From Bufo bufo (lineage: Eukaryota; Chordata; Amphibia; Anura; Bufonidae), in the NCBI RefSeq assembly GCF_905171765.1, contig NC_053395.1, positions 190,033,577 to 190,097,576 of the forward strand: a DNA stretch of 64,000 nucleotides, written 5' to 3'. The notes below the pieces were generated by a model, which saw nothing but the letters and a program-made list of their open reading frames with translations, was not told where the DNA came from and searched no databases. Positions 43,000-54,802 of the stretch are shown here, piece by piece (within the stretch, counting starts at the first letter, position 1; each line of letters begins with the position of its first letter). The position numbers and the translations under genes were made by a program.

Positions 43000-43567
43000 A
43001 GGGAGGTCAAGTCAATTTTAGGGCACAGTGAACACTGTGATGCCAAAACCCCAAAAACCTTGGCGGAATTTTGTTTTGTTTTTTTCCATTTTGCCAAACA
43101 GAATTTTTTCCCCGTTTTCCAATACAAGATATGGTAAATTAAATGGTGGCAGTAAAAAAAATGCATCTTGTTCCGCAAAAAAGTCCTGTGAATGGAAAAA
43201 AAATGAAAATAGGCCTCAACGCCAAGGGGTTAAAGGGCATCTATCAGCAGATTTTTACCTTTAAAACTGGCTGACCTGTTACGTGTGCGCATGGCAGCTG
43301 AAAACCTTTGAAAACACATGATTTTTCTTTCCATATATATTTCCATCTACAGAGCTATGGGGGTTCTTGTTTTTTTGCAGGAAAAGCTGTCATTTTTACT
43401 ATTACCATTTTAGGGCACATACAGCTTTTTGATCACATTTTATTACATTTTTTGATGGGAAACTCCAAGTGGCCATTTTTTTCTGTTACGGCATTCATTG
43501 CACATGATAGATGTTTTTATATTTTAATAGTTCAGACATTTAACTGTCATTTTTAGTTCCCATAGGG
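43000..43567. other. No gene seen; AT-rich, repeat-like
   Basis: Text such as ttaaagggcatctatcagc (about 43231) looks like the end of a TTAA-type MITE. No ORF supported. Confidence 0.35.
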
Positions 43568-43714
43568 CAGGGATGGGCAAACTGTGGCTCTCCAGCTGTT
43601 GTAAAACTACAAATCCCATCATGCCCTGCTGTAGGCTGATAGCTGTAGGCAGACTGGGCATACTGGGAGTTGTAGTTTTACAACAGCTGGAGGGCCTCAG
43701 TTTGCCCATCCCTG
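43568..43714. mobile_element. hAT MITE, 147 bases
   Basis: Inverted ends CAGGGATGGGCAAACT and AGTTTGCCCATCCCTG, flanked by an 8-base duplication with one mismatch: ccataggg (43560-43567) and ccttaggg (43715-43722). Confidence 0.85.
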
Positions 43715-43755
43715 CCTTAGGGGACTTGACTATGTGGTCTTCTGATCGCTTATAC

Positions 43756-43902
43756 TAGGGATGCCCAACCAGCGGCCCTCCAGCTGTTGCAAAAATACAA
43801 CTCCCAGCATACCCGGACAGCCTACAGCTATCAGCCTACAGCAGGCCATGGTGAGAGTTGTAGTTTTACAACAGCTGGAGAGCTGCAGGTTGAGCATCCC
43901 TG
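43756..43902. mobile_element. hAT MITE, 147 bases, second copy
   Basis: Ends TAGGGATGCCCAACC and GGTTGAGCATCCCTG, flanked by a perfect 8-base duplication gcttatac (43748-43755 and 43903-43910). Related in sequence to the MITE 41 bases upstream. Confidence 0.85.
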
Positions 43903-43984
43903 GCTTATACCATAGACTGCAATTCTGTAAGTGATTTCAAAATACCCCATTTCCCTGCACATAATAAATGGTAAAGCTCTGGCT

Positions 43985-44106
43985 GCCTATAGCTACCACT
44001 AGAGGGAGCTCTGGGCATATAAAGTTATACAGCGAGTCAACTATAGAGCTTAATAGCAACTGTAAAAGGCTCTATGCAGTGAGCTCCCCCTAGTGGCAGC
44101 TACATT
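43985..44106. repeat. Short inverted-repeat element with CTCF-like ends
   Basis: ccactagagggagct (43996-44010) and, inverted, gagctccccctagtggcagc (44081-44100). The words fit the CTCF consensus (CCAC-AG-GGGC-like) loosely and are also typical MITE ends. Confidence 0.5.
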
Positions 44107-44929
44107 AAAACCTTATGGCTCCATTGGAAAGCAAGAGAAGCGGTTTAGTTCCAGGCCCACCATGGCCCCATAGCAGCAGTGTGGTCTGCTTCTGTGGAAG
44201 GTACACCACTGAAGGTCAATGATGTTTGATTTAGAAATTACAGGAACGCTTGCTGCATCCCAATATACATTTCCAGGAAAAATTATTTCACATATAGTTG
44301 GATTCACCAAGGCAAAAAAAGAGACATGTCCATCAAAGGGAAAAGGGAGAGGGATTTCTAAAAATATAGCAATTGAGATCAAAAACGGAGATGACAGCCA
44401 CAATAGACTGTCTGGGGGGTTTACATGATAAATGTTCTGCAATTGTAAGGACATAAGATTGATGCTTCATAGATGTGATCCTTAACCCTGCATCCATTCT
44501 TTGAAATTACACGAATGAGAGAAAGGAACATGTCTGTAAGCACAAAACATTTCTAGAGAAATTAGCAGGAATTATAGTGTCTGCCTTTAAGCAAAAAAAT
44601 TCTAAATATCCCCGACCAATACACCCATGAGCTTTTCTGTGCCTGCCCTGCACCGAAGTGTGGAAAACATAATGGTAAGTGTGTTTGCAGCCGTTTTGAA
44701 CGTAGCAGAATTATAACGAGCAATATGTACTAAGAGTAAGCCTTACTACACCTTACTAAGGAGTATTTTTGTGACTGTCTACTGTTTTCCCAATGTGCTC
44801 TGTGGTTCCTCTCTGAGTGTGGTGTCTGTGGCTGAGCTGTAGGTGGCAGCAGAGGTCAGCATCAGGGGACTAGACTGAGGAAGTATCGGCAGTGTGCAGT
44901 GGAGCCTGCTGTGAACTCTCCAGCTTTAA
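44107..44929. other. No gene or repeat seen; possible low-copy sequence
   Basis: Mixed composition without recognisable element ends. A 113-codon minus-strand ORF at 44113-44454 has no recognisable motif and is not called. Confidence 0.35.
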
Positions 44930-45357
44930 AGGGGTATTCCCATCACTAGAATATGCCCCCATTGTCTAATGGGTGTGGGTCCCACCTCTGGGACCTTCAC
45001 CTACACCGAGAACGGAGCGGGAAAGGTGGTGGCCGGAGGACCCCAGGTTTTCCGTGGTCCGGCCACCACCAAGCAATCTCCCCATAGAAGTTAATGGGAG
45101 CGCACCATGCTTGGGCAGCCACTGCTCCATTTCATTTCTATGGGGCTGAGGGAAATAGCCTAGCCAGCGCTCTGCTATTTTTGGCGGCCCCATAGAAATA
45201 AATGGAGGGCGGCTGCGCATACGTAGTGCTCCCTCCACAACTTTCAGGGATCAGTTCTCGATGTAGGTGTGAATCCCAGAGGTGGGACCCGCACCAATCG
45301 GACGATAGGGGCATATCCTAGTGATATGCCCCCATTGTCTGAGATGGGAATACCCCT
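44930..45357. mobile_element. TTAA-target MITE, 428 bases
   Basis: Ends AGGGGTATTCCCATC and GATGGGAATACCCCT, flanked by TTAA (44926-44929 and 45358-45361). T2/Kolobok-like by end sequence. Confidence 0.8.
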
Positions 45358-46090
45358 TTAATGTAGCACCATGAGCAAAGAGCAGAAGAGAGACTCTGCA
45401 GATTTGCAGTACTCCAATGCCGGGGGTGCCTGTAAATAGGTTTGTTCTTAAATTTTATTGAATACATTGATACATATCATGTTATGTATGTTAACCAGTA
45501 TAGGGTGTATGGATGGCAAACCCAGGGTTAATAACCCTGGCTCAGCCCTCGTAGGATATTAGATATGGGCTGGCCCCACTCCTAACCTTTAGTAGAGTGT
45601 AGACTGGAGTTTCAGAGTGAAAGGAAGCAAAGTCCGGGTGTTCCTTCTCAAGTTTCAGAGGCTAACAGATCACTGCAAGATCTACAGAAAGGGAAAGAGA
45701 GGAAAGGAAAAAATAGAATCTGCATGGTAGAGCATAAGAGTCAGTAAGATAATCTGCTATTACAGCCATTCAGACTTTACTACAGTGGAGGGACACCGTT
45801 AAGACACCCTGCATTCTTGGACACATCCTGGCCAGACGTGACATCAAGACTACACTACAGCCACCATTGTCAGAGAACTACTGCATGCCATAAATTCTAT
45901 TGACGGAGACTTTAGCAAGCAAACTAGAGAGGAAAGAGGGCCATAACTCCTTGCCAAAATCCATGCACTGCTATCTGAGAGAGACACAGTGAAAAGTTGG
46001 AGCTGTGTTTTCCTATAGTTGGATGTACTACCACCCCTATGTTGCACTACAGTAAAGATAAACATGTCTTTTATATCTGGCTCAGTACAA
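45358..46090. other. No gene seen
   Basis: No supported ORF or element end. The right part may belong to the repeat at 46109-46440. Confidence 0.35.
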
Positions 46091-46108
46091 GACCTGGGAG
46101 TCTTTACT

Positions 46109-46440
46109 GTAAGTCTCCATACAAGACTGGTCTCTTCAAGGAGATTCAGCACCCTGCCTAAGCTGACATTCAGAATCCTACTCCGTACTGATGAGGGGCA
46201 ATCACCCCAAAATCAGCTGTATATGGATGGATATCTGGCTTGGCTATATTCCCTTGTGAAATTCCATGGCTTATTGGAGGCTTGGATCTTCACTCATAGG
46301 AAACCAATTCCAATAAGTGCCGCTGGCAAGATTGTTCTCTTTCTTTGGAGATACCTCTTTTTATGTTTGTTTCCCATAGCGAATTGCCAATAAGTCTCCA
46401 TACAGGAAAGGTCTCTTCAAGGAGAGTCAGCACCCTGCCA
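46109..46440 (+). repeat. Direct-repeat-flanked segment with hammerhead motif (possible Penelope pseudo-LTR)
   Basis: Words taagtctccataca and ggtctcttcaaggaga.tcagcaccctgcc occur at about 46109-46158 and again at 46391-46439, 282 bases apart. Between them lies hammerhead-like motif 2. A tandem partial repeat around a hammerhead suits Penelope-like pseudo-LTRs (inference). Confidence 0.45.
46183..46226 (+). ncRNA. Hammerhead ribozyme-like motif 2 (degenerate)
   Basis: Stem I strand CCGTA, core CTGATGA (46188-46194), stem II GGGG...CCCC perfect, then AAAA where GAAA is required (G12 changed), stem III ancestrally CAG/CTG, GTA (46219-46221), then TATGG pairing with CCGTA (one G-U). The loss of G12 should abolish cleavage. 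An old copy of an active motif. Confidence 0.55.
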
Positions 46441-46566
46441 CAGTGCAGTGAAAATATAATGCAATAACACTGCAAACAACAGCATATAGTCCAATAAACG
46501 TAAAATGCAGTTCAACTATTTAAAACAGTATAAGTGTAAACAACGGCATAAATCATAGTGCAAGTT

Positions 46567-46793
46567 GGGCAGCACGGTGGCTCAGTGGTTAGCACTGGAG
46601 TCCTGGTTTCAAATCCAACCAAGGACAACCTCTGCATGGAGTTTGTATGTTCTCCGCATGTTTGCCTGGGTTTCCTCCAGTTTCCTCCCACACTCTTAGA
46701 TTGTGAGCCCCATTGGGGACTGCTTGATGCTAATGTCTGTAAAGTGCTGCGGAATATAGCAGCGCTATATAAGTGTGTAAAATATATAAATAA
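46567..46793 (+). mobile_element. tRNA-derived SINE
   Basis: Starts gggcagcacggtggctcagtgg with an A box (tggctcagtgg) and a B box (ggtttcaaatcc) 30-odd bases on, followed by the body gttctccgcatgtttgcctg and attgtgagccccattgggg, ending in agcgctatataag and an A/T-rich tail. This family is widespread in fish and amphibians. Confidence 0.85.
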
Positions 46794-48419
46794 GTTAACC
46801 CTTCAAAGTGCAATAAATTGAAGACTTTGCCTTGTAGCCATAGGGGCAAATGTCCACAAACATCCAGACTCCAAACTACCCTTCCTGGGGCAACATAGTA
46901 TATGATGGAACTGAAAATAAATTGTATGAAATCTAAAATACATAAAGTGGTGATCTTCTCAAAGGAGCGTTTTTTTGGAGAGGAGTAGTAGGCCAAAATG
47001 CTCAGATACTCCCCTGGCAACATAAGCCATGATCATGAGACGAACGTTGTATTGTTTTAGTATAGCCCAGCAGTTGCCACTTATAAGATATAGAAATTTC
47101 TACAGGAACTAAAAAGATTAGGATCGTGTAAAACATATCTTTATTTGTTAAAAGGTCTATTTTTATCACAATGTGCCGTTAAAAGGAGAGCGTGAAAGCT
47201 GTGCTCACTCCATTTTAAATACTTTCAGCTTGAAAGGATTTAATTCTGAAAAACATCTTCAAAGCTTATCGATATCTAGACATCAAACAATGTCTTTCCT
47301 GGAAAATGCATCCATATTCATACTGTGTGGAATCATTTGGATAGATGCAGAATGCACAACACATTTCAAGCAGGCCGAGCTCTTGAGTCATAGACAAGGT
47401 TAAACACAAAACGACTGCGGAGAGAAACATATTCACAACTTTACGGATTATAGTTCTCCTCCGAATTCCATCAACTCTCTAAATTCTAAAGTCACCTTCA
47501 TTCAATGCCTGGTAATAGAACTGGTTCATATATAAATCAGGGTCGAATTAACTTTGGTGGAGGCCCCTTGGTGAAAAATCGGGTGGGGGCCCTAATATGC
47601 CTTTTTTTAAGTAGGCATAGTACAATATACAGTATGTAAAAATGTGCACATATCTAACACCCTGTCAGTTATAAAGAGCCATAATGGTACTTTTACAGTC
47701 AATAGTTGAAGGTTTCTTTGCAAAGGCAGATTTGCATATCGCGTAAAAATTTATCACCATTTTATTCAAGATACATGGAATAAAATGTATAATCTTTATT
47801 AGATACTTTTTGAAAAAGGGCTAATCCCAATACATATACTGGCAAAAAAAGCGTACACTGCCCTTTCCATACTTTAGGGTATATTCAGACGTAGCAGTCA
47901 TGTCTCATTTTGTGTTGGAACTACTGTAAAATCGCAATACTTATACAGTCTCCAGTCTTTCTTTACTGAGTGCAAAGCTTGAGTTCTAGTACATCCAGCT
48001 GTAGTAAGTGCTTGGTGCAGTTTCTGTTAGTAGATGATGAAGTAAGGTGGCTTGTTAGATGATTATTAATGGCACTCAGAAGTATGCTAACTGGCAAAGT
48101 TTCTCTCTCTTCTGATTCCCATTCACTACAGTATAAAGCTGGCAACTGTGGCTGTAGGTGTCTACTATGTAATGCAGGCTTTCAGGTTTGCCTAAATTGG
48201 GTCACAGTGACGGGTGTCTTAACTCGCTTTCCCTCACCTTGCAGCAGGGTCTGTAAAGCTGTGGTAGCTGGTCACACCCACTCCAATCAAGAAGGGGGTA
48301 ATGAAGTGGTTAGTTCCAGTGCCACCTATACGACAACTGCTGGTTTAACAGTGTATGACACAGAAAAACATAAGTAGCATTATAAGCCAAACAATTTGCA
48401 GGTATTGCACATAATCATG
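46794..48419. other. No gene seen; possible low-copy or conserved non-coding sequence
   Basis: No recognisable TE ends except a decayed fragment near 47545-47600 (ggaggccccttgg). 47170-47410 and 47940-48360 have balanced composition with no splice-supported ORF. ORFs of up to 102 codons lack motifs. Confidence 0.35.
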
Positions 48420-48735
48420 TACAGTATCTCACAAAAGTGAGTACACCCCTCACCCCATTTTGTAAATATTTTATTATATCTTTTAATTGGACAACACTGA
48501 AGATCTGACACTTTGAAACAATGTAAAGTAGTCAGTGTACAGCTTGTATAACAGTTGTGGTGTGCCCTCAAAATAACTCAACACACAGCCAATAATGTCT
48601 AAACCGCTGGCAACCAAAGTGAGTACACCCCTAAGTGACGATGGCCAAATTGTGCCCCATTAGCCATTTTCCCTACCCGATGTCATGTGACTCGTTAGTG
48701 TTACAAGGTCTCAGTACCACTTGGAACCGAACCCA
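48420..48735. mobile_element. Tc1-like terminal fragment
   Basis: tacagtatctcacaaaagtg is a Tc1-type terminal repeat; gagtacacccct recurs at about 48620. The transposase region is absent. Confidence 0.6.
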
Positions 48736-50125
48736 AGTTTGGGAAATGTTTTTTTACAGTAATAATTAATTCACTAAGTTATTACACGAGACTTCGCAAA
48801 GTAATAACTTCAGCTCATCGGAGCCAATACATTCTAATACTGTACGGAGCTCATGCTCGGTACTGTATTACAATTAAGTTTTATGCAAATCAACTTTGGA
48901 TGAAGCATCCAAAGTCGATTCGCTCGTCCCTAATTGCCTCCCAAAAAATGAATAAAAAGTCATCAAAAAGTCATACACCCCCCGAAATGGTATTATCAAA
49001 AACTGCAGATCGTTCCGCAAAAAATGAGCCCTTGCACATCTCCGTAGACATAACCATAAAAAATTATGTCTATCAGAATATGGCGGTGAAAAGAAAAAGT
49101 ATAAAAACGCAAGAAAACGTACACATATGTGGAATCGTTGTAATCGTACTGACCTGGAGAATGAAGAGAACAAGTCAGCTTTCCTGCATAGTGAAAGCCG
49201 TAAACACAAAACCCATAAACTTGCTTTTTTTCCAATCCCACCCATTTTTTTCAGCTTTCCACTACATTCTATGAAATATTAAATTGTGCCATTAGAAAGT
49301 ACTATTTATTCCGCAAAAAAACAAGTCCTCGTACGGCTACGTGAACAGAAAGATAAAAAAAAGTTATTCCTCCGGGAAGGCAGGGAGAGAAAAACGAATA
49401 TGCAAAAACGGAAAATCGCTGCATCAGGAAGGCGTCAACTGCTGGGGATTGAATGCTCATTTGTCTGACAGTGATCTCTCCCAGCTCCCCCATACATGCA
49501 CAGTGCAGCTTAGAGTGTATTGTGTTGTCAGTGGGAAGAGAAGAGAATGCTGTTGGTAGGGGGTGACCGCACATGTCCTATCAGAACCGTTATTGTGGAC
49601 TTTGGGCTGTTTCCCCTCTTACTTGTTTAACCCTTTCAAGACTAGGTGACTTTCCACAGTTTTATGGGGGGTTTTTCACATGCAGTAAAATGGACTTGTT
49701 GTTTTTATTCTCCTGGTCATTACGATTACAACGATACCACGTTTTAATAAAAAATTTAAAACCTTCGGAAAAACAAATTTTTCCTTTGCATTGCCATATT
49801 CTGCCCCCCATAACTTTTTGTAATTTTAAGTGTACAGAGCTATGTGAGGGTTCATTTTTTCCAGGACGATCTCTACATTGGGTGTGTATGACTTTTTGAT
49901 CACTTTTTATTTAAAAAAAATTGTGGGAGGTGAAGCAACCAAAAACCAGCGAATTGCCCATATTGACTTTTTTTTCCATTTCGCTGCTTGCTATATGGGA
50001 TAAATATTTTTTTAATAGTACGGGCTTTTTCACACATGGCGGTGCCCATAATGTTAATTTTTTTAAATTATTTATGTATTTTTATTTTCATTTTGAGGAA
50101 AGGGGGTCATTTTATATATTTTTTT

Positions 50126-50127
<2 letters not shown>
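48736..50127. repeat. High-copy non-coding repeats (hAT-like end, then piggyBac-flank-like units)
   Basis: tcgattcgctcgtcccta (about 48915) is an hAT-like end. From 48950 words such as aaaaagtcatacaccccccg and caaaaaatgagccctt match the piggyBac-flank repeat; from 49625 tttaaccctttcaagac and acgataccacgttttaataa belong to the same type. No gene. Confidence 0.5.

Positions 50128-50174
<47 letters not shown>
50128..50174. repeat. (AT)n microsatellite
   Basis: About 23 uninterrupted AT units. Confidence 0.95.
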
Positions 50175-50177
<3 letters not shown>

Positions 50178-50276
50178 ACACTTTTTGATAGTTTCTTTAG
50201 GGAACTATAGCAAGCAATCATTAGATTGCTTTTCCCATAAACTCTAATGCATTAGCATTGAAGTCTATTAGAATTA

Positions 50277-50559
50277 GGGCTCATTCAGACGGCCGTATGC
50301 TGTCCGCAAAAATACTGAATGCTATCTGTTTTTTTGCGGATCCGCAAAAAAAACGGATAGCATTCAGTATTTTTGCGGACCCATAGACTTCAATGGGGCC
50401 ATCTGCTGATTTTCACGGACAAGTATAGGACATGTTTCATTTGTTTTGCGGAACCGTGGAATAGAAAAGGGCCCCATAGAAGTGAATGGGTCAGTATCTA
50501 ATCCGCAAAAAAACGGATCCGCATTTTTGCGGATAGCATACGGCCATCTGAATGAGCCC
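50277..50559. mobile_element. PIF/Harbinger-type MITE, 283 bases
   Basis: Inverted ends GGGCTCATTCAGACGGCC and GGCCATCTGAATGAGCCC, flanked by TTA on both sides (50274-50276 and 50560-50562), the 3-base target of Harbinger elements. Internal near-palindrome around cggatccgcaaaaa. Confidence 0.8.
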
Positions 50560-51163
50560 TTACACTAAGTTCCTTGGAGCCCTGCCACAGGTAGGCTCTC
50601 CATAGGAACACGTGTGTGCGGCAGCCCTGTAGCTCTCCTGCCGCATACTGCATCTGGCTCCCCTGATCCTCGCCAAGGGGAGCAGGTACACAGCCGGGAG
50701 CGCACAGTCACATTTGACCACAACATTATCACCGATCGCATACATTAGTCCCGGCCGGGTGCCTATTAGTCCCGGCTAGTCCGCTCGCGAGTGGGAGCCA
50801 TTTTTAAATGCTGACCCCCGACGTAAATTTATGTTGAGTGGTCGGGAAGGGGTCAATGTGAATTTTACTCTCACCTATCTTGTCTGCTAGTCTGAGAAGT
50901 GCATTTGTGGAAAGACGCTTTCAGCAGTCACTGAACTGCACTGTGCCCTGTCATGGTTGGGGGTGGTCCCATTTCAGGCTTTGCTAAGGAGCCCTATGGT
51001 TATGTTACGCCCATGAGGATCTGATTAATTTTCACTTTCTTGACCCTTCATATTGGATGCAAAATTGTATTATTATATTATATTATATATTATTGTATTA
51101 TTATTATTATTATTATAAAAATAGCAGCAATCATCATAAAACAATAAAAGAATATATATTCAC
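50560..51163. other. No gene seen
   Basis: Contains a TAT/ATT-rich run (about 51070-51120). No element ends recognised. Confidence 0.35.
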
Positions 51164-51545
51164 TAGGGATGAGCGATTCATAAGAATCAATTCGTTCATC
51201 AAAATGAATTTTAAGTCTTTGAGAAAGTGTCCCTCTACAGACAATTAGCTAATGTGCCGACAGAGTAACATGTCCGCACATTTTGCGCAGCCATGATAAT
51301 CTTGTGCTAGCGCCATTACTGCAAGCATCAGCACATGTGCAAATGATAAGACTAGTTAAATGAATGAGAGATGGTGCAAAATTGGTTTAGCGGTGCATGC
51401 AAATTGGTTGATGCTGATTTGTTTAAATATCTTAGCGCATGTGCGAGATTAACAAAACCGCAAGAGGTGTAACCATATTAAGTTGCCAGCAGAGGGAGTA
51501 TCCTGAGCTTTGGAGGCGTTGCCTGAACCGATTCACTCATCCGTA
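51164..51545. mobile_element. hAT-like MITE
   Basis: Left end TAGGGATGAGCGATTC and right end GATTCACTCATCCGTA are imperfect inverted repeats. No clear 8-base duplication. Confidence 0.45.
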
Positions 51546-52289
51546 ATACCCATTCTGTCCTCCACAGCTTCCAGAGACATTGGCTCCGATACTCCCCGCC
51601 ACTGCGGCCATGACGTCATATTCTCCCCTTGACATAACTGTACACTACAGACACTGCTGAAGCCAATGACTGGCCTCAGAAGTGTACCATATGATACTGC
51701 TGATGCCAGTGATTGGCTGCAGTGGCCAGGGAGATTAAATGGGCACATATCACTGCGGCCAAACAAAGCCGCCAGGGAGGGTGGAAGCGCAGAAAGTGGT
51801 GAAGAATGAAATGGGTCAGCCTAACATTCTTTTATTATTTTAGGACAATTACTGCCTATGGGGAGAGGCGATGCAGGATTAGATGCAGGGACCAGAGTAC
51901 ACCCCCATCCACCCCAATGACAGCTGCTTACAGTATTGGCAGGCACGTTTCCTGAGTCGATATTTCTAAAGTCTTCTAAGACCAGGACATCGATTTTTAT
52001 CTGCATGGCCAAAAATAAATACTCTCGAGACAATATTCAAGTTTAGATGAAAAAACATGAACTACTTCTTGACATCTGTATAATTAGGATCTGTGTGCTT
52101 GTAAATATGCTGACTCCAGTTTGTCATTTTGTCCTCGTGCTACATTTAATTTAGCTTCCAAATTTCCTGAAAAAAATAGATGTTCTCCATGGAACATACC
52201 CATTATATACAATGCTAAACTGCATAAGCCAAGCAAGCAGCTGTTCACTAATTATTGTGCACGACATATTAATTGTGTTAAAACGACTC
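51546..52289. other. No gene seen
   Basis: Mixed sequence with no supported ORF or element boundary. Confidence 0.3.
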
Positions 52290-52631
52290 CTCAAGAACTA
52301 GTGCTTCTCCGGGCTCCATATGGTATATTGATGATCTATCCTCTGCATCTGTGGGGGTCCGACACCTGGCAACCCCACAATCTGCTGTTCTGGCTGCCAA
52401 GACACTGGGAATTATCTAAGGTATATGGAGCTGGAGGCAGACAGCGCCATACACTGTGTAGTGGCCATGCCCAAGTACTGCAGCTCAGTTCACATTCAAG
52501 TGTATGCCGTAGCCGGAAACTGCACAGTGTACAGAGTCATCTGCATTCCTGGTTGTCGGACCCCTGCTGATCAGATATTGACTCATCCTAAGAATAGGTC
52601 ATCAATATAAATCTCTGCACAACCCCTTTAA
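52290..52631. mobile_element. TTAA-type MITE, left end unclear
   Basis: Inverted internal words tgatgatctatcct (about 52328) and aagaataggtcatcaat; right end acaacccct followed by TTAA (52628-52631). Confidence 0.5.
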
Positions 52632-53801
52632 GGCTAAGGCTTAATTGACATTTGTTTTAGGAAGTCCATTTTTCTGTTCTGTCATCGGAGCAGATAAATG
52701 GAATTCAAGTGGTGACGGATCGCAATGGACCCCATTGTCCGATGGTCCGTTGACTGCTTGTTGTGTTATTTTTTTTCTGCCAGAAATGATGGAAGCTACA
52801 AAGAAGCCTCCGATTAAAATGTGAACTGAGCTTTATTCTTAGTATTAGCCCTCAATGTAAAATTGGGGAAAAACCCTTTAAAATACCGTGGCAGATTTGG
52901 CCCATAATTCTGGTTCATATCAGTGGGGGCTTCACACTTTCCATTTCCTAAAACCTAAAACCCTGGCTGCTTTACTTAGCATGCGGGAGATCCAGTGGGT
53001 TCTATTTTTTCATACATAATGTGATCATAAGATCCTTCTTTCAAAAAAAAAAAGTTAAAAAATCTCAACCTTGTGTCAAGACTCACAACTTTAGGATAAA
53101 TATATAATTATTAGTCTTGCGCAGATTTCGGTTTTAGATCTGCCCTTTAAATCCTATGTTCTTCTCTGGTGTTATTGAAATCAAGGTTTCTGTTGCGGTG
53201 ATTTTTTTTACGTCCTATCTACTTAGAGCTTTCCATAAATTTCTTTGGCAACCAGCCAGACAAAAACAATTGAAGGCAGTTCTATCAGTAATGATTCTGA
53301 TAAAGTGGTTTTGCTCTCATGGGTGGCGTAATAATATCACAAGAGGTTCAAATGTATGTTTCCAAGATCTTAACTATAACCTTTTTAACGCAAAGCGCCA
53401 CTTCAATTATGAAAAGTAACAGGTATTGTACAGAATTTGAAATCGGTATATTAATATATGAATGAAGACGGCTCGAGGACCATCAGATTGGCTCCTCTCC
53501 ACATCGACTGACCTTCTCCATTCCACAGATGATGAATAGAAACAGCTTAAAGTTCAAAGCCATAAAAGCCTCTGTATTAGTAAAATCCAGGCACAAAATT
53601 AAAATAGTTTCCTGTTTAAACATATTTTTTAAACATCTCATCAAAGTTAATCTCCTCATTTTTACCACAGTGTTATTTGTACGTCCAAATTTCTGTAGCA
53701 ATTCATTTCATACTATTCCTTTATAGTGGTCAAGATCTTTTCTGAAAAAGCGCTTCAAATCCCTGACATGAACCATAATGATAAAAGTCTGGACCCTTGC
53801 A
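52632..53801. other. No gene seen; 53150-53750 may be low-copy or conserved non-coding
   Basis: 52640-52850 looks like a decayed MITE. 53150-53750 has no repeat signature that I recognise and no splice-supported ORF. Confidence 0.35.
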
Positions 53802-53894
53802 GCCACCATTAGAGGGAGCTCAGGAGCTTATGTTATTATGGTTGTCAATGCAGAAACTGTCTGCAGTAAGCTCTTGAGCTCCCTCTAGTGGTGG
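53802..53894. repeat. Inverted-repeat element with CTCF-like ends, second locus
   Basis: gccaccattagagggagctc (53802-53821) and gagctccctctagtggtggc (53875-53894), facing each other as at 43985-44106. Confidence 0.5.
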
Positions 53895-54359
53895 CCTCAG
53901 ACAGTCAAAACATTATAATAATAAAGTCTCTGTTAATTATGGCATCTGATGACCTGTTCAGTCTTTGTCGGAAGTCCTGTCAAAGGACAGTAATTGAATT
54001 CAGTTGACCTAATGTTCAGTGAGGTTCACCAGATGTTGATGGTAGCTGATGCATAATGGACCCAGTAATTAATAATACATGGTTTCTATTTTACAGGAGC
54101 TCTCTTTCAGGTAAACTGAACTTAGACTACTATATTGATAAAAAAAAAAACTTCTGCTCTCAATTGGGCAATCTTTTAATAACTGAAGATAGAGAATGGC
54201 GTGGTTATTGCTCAGCTGCTTTTTCTGCAATCATTAGTGCGAAACTAACCAATTTTTATCAGAACAAATGACTCATTGGAGACACACTGGTTTCTATGGA
54301 TACACAGCCTAAAAACTTTTTAAATTAAGTTACCTAGCAAACAGGGTGTCCTAAATTAA

Positions 54360-54802
54360 AGGTTTGTTTAACCCCGAGGGCCTTTCGCGCAGACCCCTCA
54401 GCATGGCCAGGCCTACAGAAATAATCATACTTACCTGGTTTCTGACACAGGGTTCTGGCTCCTTCACTCCCCCAGTGCCAGATAGAGCTCTCATGTCTTT
54501 CTGCTTCACATAGCCGCCATAGCAGCCAATGACTGGGTGCAGAGGTGAGGTGTTCCCCATGCATCACGTGACCCAATGACAAGATGCTTGGGGGGGGGGG
54601 GGGGGGTCACGTCACCGCTGCAGCAAGTTATTGATGTCAAGCCGAATGTGTATCTGGAGAAATCTGAGAGCTATAGTGGCACCAGGGGAGTGTAGGAGCC
54701 AGAGTCCTGCTGTGGGGATCAGGTAAGTAGAATTACCTTTCTACATCCAGCACACTAGGGGGGAGGAGTCTGCCCGAAAGCCTCCTGGGGTGAACAACCC
54801 CT
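54360..54802. mobile_element. TTAA-target MITE, 443 bases
   Basis: Ends AGGTTTGTTTAACCCC and GGGTGAACAACCCCT, flanked by TTAA (54356-54359 and 54803-54806). Contains a G-run at about 54591-54606. Confidence 0.65.

Noticed and set aside
44113..44454. 113-codon minus-strand ORF
   Set aside because: No motif, no promoter or splice context, chance length.
46567..46640. tRNA gene (A and B boxes)
   Set aside because: The tRNA-like head is followed by a SINE body and the cloverleaf is poor; it is a SINE head.
48069..48377. 102-codon plus-strand ORF
   Set aside because: No recognisable domain, and composition not different from neighbouring non-coding DNA.
49921..50247. 108-codon ORF with a poly-IY stretch
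   Set aside because: Translation of the (AT)n microsatellite.
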